From an uncultured Ruminococcus sp. (GTDB lineage Bacteria; Bacillota; Clostridia; Oscillospirales; Acutalibacteraceae): DNA of 5,485 nt. The stretch is from positions 1 to 5,485 of the forward strand of contig CACYBZ010000038.1 of assembly GCA_902772795.1 (NCBI GenBank), read 5' to 3'. The translations under genes were made by a program, and so were the position numbers. The notes below the pieces were generated by a model, which was not told the origin of the DNA, made no database searches, and saw only the letters and a list, made by a program, of their open reading frames with translations. Each line of letters opens with the position of its first letter. Positions within the stretch are counted from its first letter, which is position 1. Positions 5,484 to 5,485 of this stretch are shown here, piece by piece.

Positions 5484-5485
5484 CA

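Overview
This window is a core translation/transcription operon of a low-to-medium GC Firmicute: rimP - nusA - ylxR (rnpM) - ylxQ - infB, all on the + strand. The gene order is the classical Gram-positive one. The CxxC-containing YlxR, the strong AAAGGAGG-type ribosome binding sites, the Asn/Lys/Thr-rich IF2 linker and the style of the upstream intergenic repeats suggest a gut clostridium close to Ruminococcus (Oscillospiraceae). The group is inferred from style and recollection, not from a search.

Layout. Positions 1-61 hold what may be the last 19 codons of an unidentified upstream gene. Positions 62-304 are non-coding and contain hairpins: a perfect 8-bp palindrome in a purine-rich frame (81-114) that resembles the dispersed repeats common in gut clostridia, and a second block (about 126-270) that may be another decayed repeat. 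A good sigma-A promoter (TTGCAA, 17-nt spacer, extended -10 TGTTATGAT) lies at 305-333, preceded by A/T-rich sequence. It drives a leader of about 90 nt containing an intrinsic terminator-like hairpin with a T-tract (363-400), which is best read as an attenuator. Then follow rimP (433-900), nusA (949-2292), ylxR (2342-2644), ylxQ (2637-2945, overlapping ylxR by 8 nt) and infB (2961-5435). A long, nearly perfect hairpin (5447-5483) closes the window. rbfA, which often follows infB, is not reached.

How the genes work together. RimP matures the 30S subunit. NusA controls RNA polymerase pausing, termination and antitermination, and is a candidate regulator of its own leader. YlxR/RnpM is an RNase P modulator and YlxQ is an L7Ae-type kink-turn binder. 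IF2 is the GTPase that brings initiator tRNA to the ribosome. The operon therefore ties RNA polymerase elongation to RNA processing and ribosome start-up.

The genes themselves are ordinary housekeeping genes and I see no new defence or mobile system. The points most worth a second look are the attenuator leader with its three CAGAC motifs, a four-copy 36-bp in-frame tandem repeat that builds an acidic Thr/Glu tail on NusA, a four-cysteine pattern in YlxR, and a short ordered-looking island inside the disordered IF2 linker. Several annotated starts are easy to get wrong here (rimP, ylxR, ylxQ, infB); the choices are justified in each entry.
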